DNA of 7,214 nt from Clostridiales bacterium. Its GTDB lineage: Bacteria > Bacillota > Clostridia > Tissierellales > Sedimentibacteraceae. The stretch lies in the NCBI GenBank assembly GCA_003497505.1, contig DNNV01000225.1:1-7214 (forward strand), read 5' to 3'. The notes under the pieces are model-generated. The model had not been told where the DNA came from. It did no database searches and saw only the letters and a program-made list of their open reading frames with translations. The translations under genes and the position numbers were made by a program. Shown one piece after another: positions 6,546 to 7,214 of this stretch. Each line of letters starts with the position of its first letter. Position 1 is the first letter of the stretch.

Positions 6546-6574
6546 TTGACACAAGAGAAAAACAATAATATAAT
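6546..6574 (+). promoter_or_regulatory. perfect-consensus promoter of the cad operon
   Basis: TTGACA at 6546-6551, exactly 17 bases, then TATAAT at 6569-6574. Both hexamers match the sigma-A consensus fully with ideal spacing. The expected start of transcription is near 6581, about 60 bases before the sensor gene. A promoter this strong needs tight repression, which fits the operator just downstream. Confidence 0.85.
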
Positions 6575-6588
6575 AAATACACAACGCA

Positions 6589-6610
6589 TGAATGCTTGTT
6601 CAAGGATTCA
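6589..6610 (+). promoter_or_regulatory. operator for the ArsR/SmtB-family sensor
   Basis: A 10-2-10 inverted repeat: TGAATGCTTG (6589-6598), TT, CAAGGATTCA (6601-6610), with nine of ten pairs matching. It covers the first transcribed bases. TGAA...TTCA arms with a two-base centre and this position are typical of SmtB/CadC/ZiaR operators, where the metal-free dimer binds and metal releases it. Binding by the adjacent gene product is inferred. Confidence 0.75.
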
Positions 6611-6639
6611 GATGAAATGATTTAAAAAGAGGTGATAAT

Positions 6640-7008
6640 ATGACTAAAAAATTTAATTCAATTGAAAGATGTGACTGCAATGTAATTCATGAGGATATTG
6701 TAAATCAAGTTAGAGATAAAATGCCTCGAGAAGAAAGCCTTTATGATCTAGCAGAATTATTTAAAGTATTTGGAGATTCAACACGAATCAGGATATTATG
6801 GGCTTTACATGAAGCTGAAATGTGTGTTTGTGATATCGCTGTATTACTTAACATGACACAATCAGCAATTTCCCATCAGCTGAGAGTCTTAAAACAAGCT
6901 AATTTAGTGAAAAACAGAAAAGAAGGCAAAGTAGTATATTATTCATTAGTTGATGATCATGTAAGAGAAATATTTGACCAAGGTCTAATTCATATCAACG
7001 AGAAGTAG
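6640..7008 (+). CDS. cadC: ArsR/SmtB-family metal-sensing repressor (CadC-like)
   Basis: A 122-residue cytoplasmic winged-helix repressor that should bind its own operator as a dimer and let go when Cd, Pb or Zn binds. The core (residues 35-100) has FKVFGDSTRIRILWAL, the recognition helix MTQSAISHQLRVLKQANLV and the beta wing KEGKVVYYSL. Two metal sites are visible. The alpha3N site has Cys11 and Cys13 near the N-terminus and Cys62/Cys64 in EMCVCDI, like the thiolate site of CadC (there the N-terminal pair is spaced further apart). The alpha5 site is complete: Asp105-x-His107, ten residues, His118-x2-Glu121, as in SmtB. The thiolate site favours Cd/Pb and the alpha5 site Zn. AGAGGTG lies five bases before ATG 6640. 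An ATPase gene with a CxxC metal-binding motif starts 145 bases downstream, so the pair forms a cad-type operon. Family is certain; metal specificity is inferred. Confidence 0.92.
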   Translation: MTKKFNSIERCDCNVIHEDIVNQVRDKMPREESLYDLAELFKVFGDSTRIRILWALHEAEMCVCDIAVLLNMTQSAISHQLRVLKQANLVKNRKEGKVVYYSLVDDHVREIFDQGLIHINEK

Positions 7009-7153
7009 TAATGCGGTAGAATAGAATATTTTTTGAAGATATTTGGGCATATATTTAAGTCTTCATTTCAAATGAGCAATGCTTCAAGAAAATTTGAAAA
7101 AGACTTGTAGTATTCAAAATAAAATTACAAATAATATTTAGGAGGATTTAATA
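7009..7153 (+). promoter_or_regulatory. cadC-cadA intergenic region with repeat structures
   Basis: A perfect inverted repeat TTTCAAAT (7066-7073)/ATTTGAAA (7092-7099) with an 18-base spacer encloses most of ATGAGCAATGCTTCAAG (7072-7088). That sequence resembles two sites at the cadC promoter. A weak GAAGA (7035-7039)/TCTTC (7060-7064) pair lies before it. AGGAGG at 7140-7145 serves the ATPase gene. No clear -35/-10 pair is seen, so this may be an internal operator, a message-processing or attenuating structure. Confidence 0.4.
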
Positions 7154-7214
7154 ATGAAAAAGAAATTTATACTTGAAGGTTTAGATTGTGCAAATTGCGC
7201 GGCAAAAATGGAAA
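7154..7214 (+). CDS. cadA: CadA/ZntA-type heavy-metal ATPase, N-terminal fragment at window edge
   Basis: Only the first 20 codons are present before the window ends. They read MKKKFILEGLDCANCAAKME, the opening strand and metal loop of a heavy-metal-associated (HMA) domain with the Cys-x-x-Cys copper/zinc/cadmium ligand pair. GLDCANCA at this position is the usual start of CadA/ZntA-type P1B-2 ATPases, which export Cd, Zn and Pb. AGGAGG lies eight bases before the ATG. The CadC-like sensor directly upstream supports this over a CopA-type copper pump or a free-standing metallochaperone. The ATPase motifs themselves are outside the window. Confidence 0.8.
   Translation, partial: MKKKFILEGLDCANCAAKME

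Noticed and set aside
1..7214. CRISPR array, tRNA or rRNA genes
   Set aside because: No regularly spaced repeat series longer than two units and no cloverleaf or rRNA-like sequence was seen on either strand.

Overview
The window is low-GC DNA from a member of the Bacillota (Firmicutes). The evidence is strong AGGAGG-type ribosome binding sites, TTGACA/TATAAT promoters, a TTG start behind a good Shine-Dalgarno, and gene families typical of Bacilli and Clostridia. I cannot fix the genus. The region reads as an accessory metal-resistance and mobile-element mosaic. One metal ATPase gene runs off the left edge, another starts at the right edge, and transferred or decayed genes lie between them.

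Left part (1-2070): the 3' five-sixths or so of a CopB-type (P1B-3) copper-exporting ATPase with all catalytic motifs intact. A gap of about 260 bases follows, holding a possible weak terminator and then a promoter with an inverted repeat that probably serves the next gene.

Middle (2071-5327): four genes read in one direction and closely spaced. They are a small XRE-family regulator, an unrecognised gene broken by a frameshift near 2815-2825, a 533-residue protein with a C-terminal PD-(D/E)XK nuclease core and an unrecognised N-terminal two-thirds, and a cytosolic DsbA/FrnE-type thiol oxidoreductase. The regulator plus nuclease is the best candidate here for an undescribed, possibly defence-related, cassette.

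Scar region (5328-6510): this is a graveyard of mobile DNA. It holds what looks like the tail of an RlmCD/RumA-type rRNA methyltransferase gene, two 13-bp direct repeats resembling an IS21-family end, the C-terminal remnant of a large serine recombinase closed by a strong terminator, and a DUF1413-like small gene with its own promoter but two reading-frame breaks. rumA is a known insertion target of integrative elements, so this may be an old attachment site.

Right part (6511-7214): a cadmium/zinc/lead-type resistance operon. A perfect-consensus promoter overlaps operator-like repeats and drives an ArsR/SmtB-family metal sensor (CadC-like) with both classical metal sites. It is followed by the first 20 codons of a CadA/ZntA-type ATPase with a CxxC metal-binding motif. 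A 17-bp motif occurs three times around this operon. Together the flanking genes would export Cu/Ag (left) and Cd/Zn/Pb (right).
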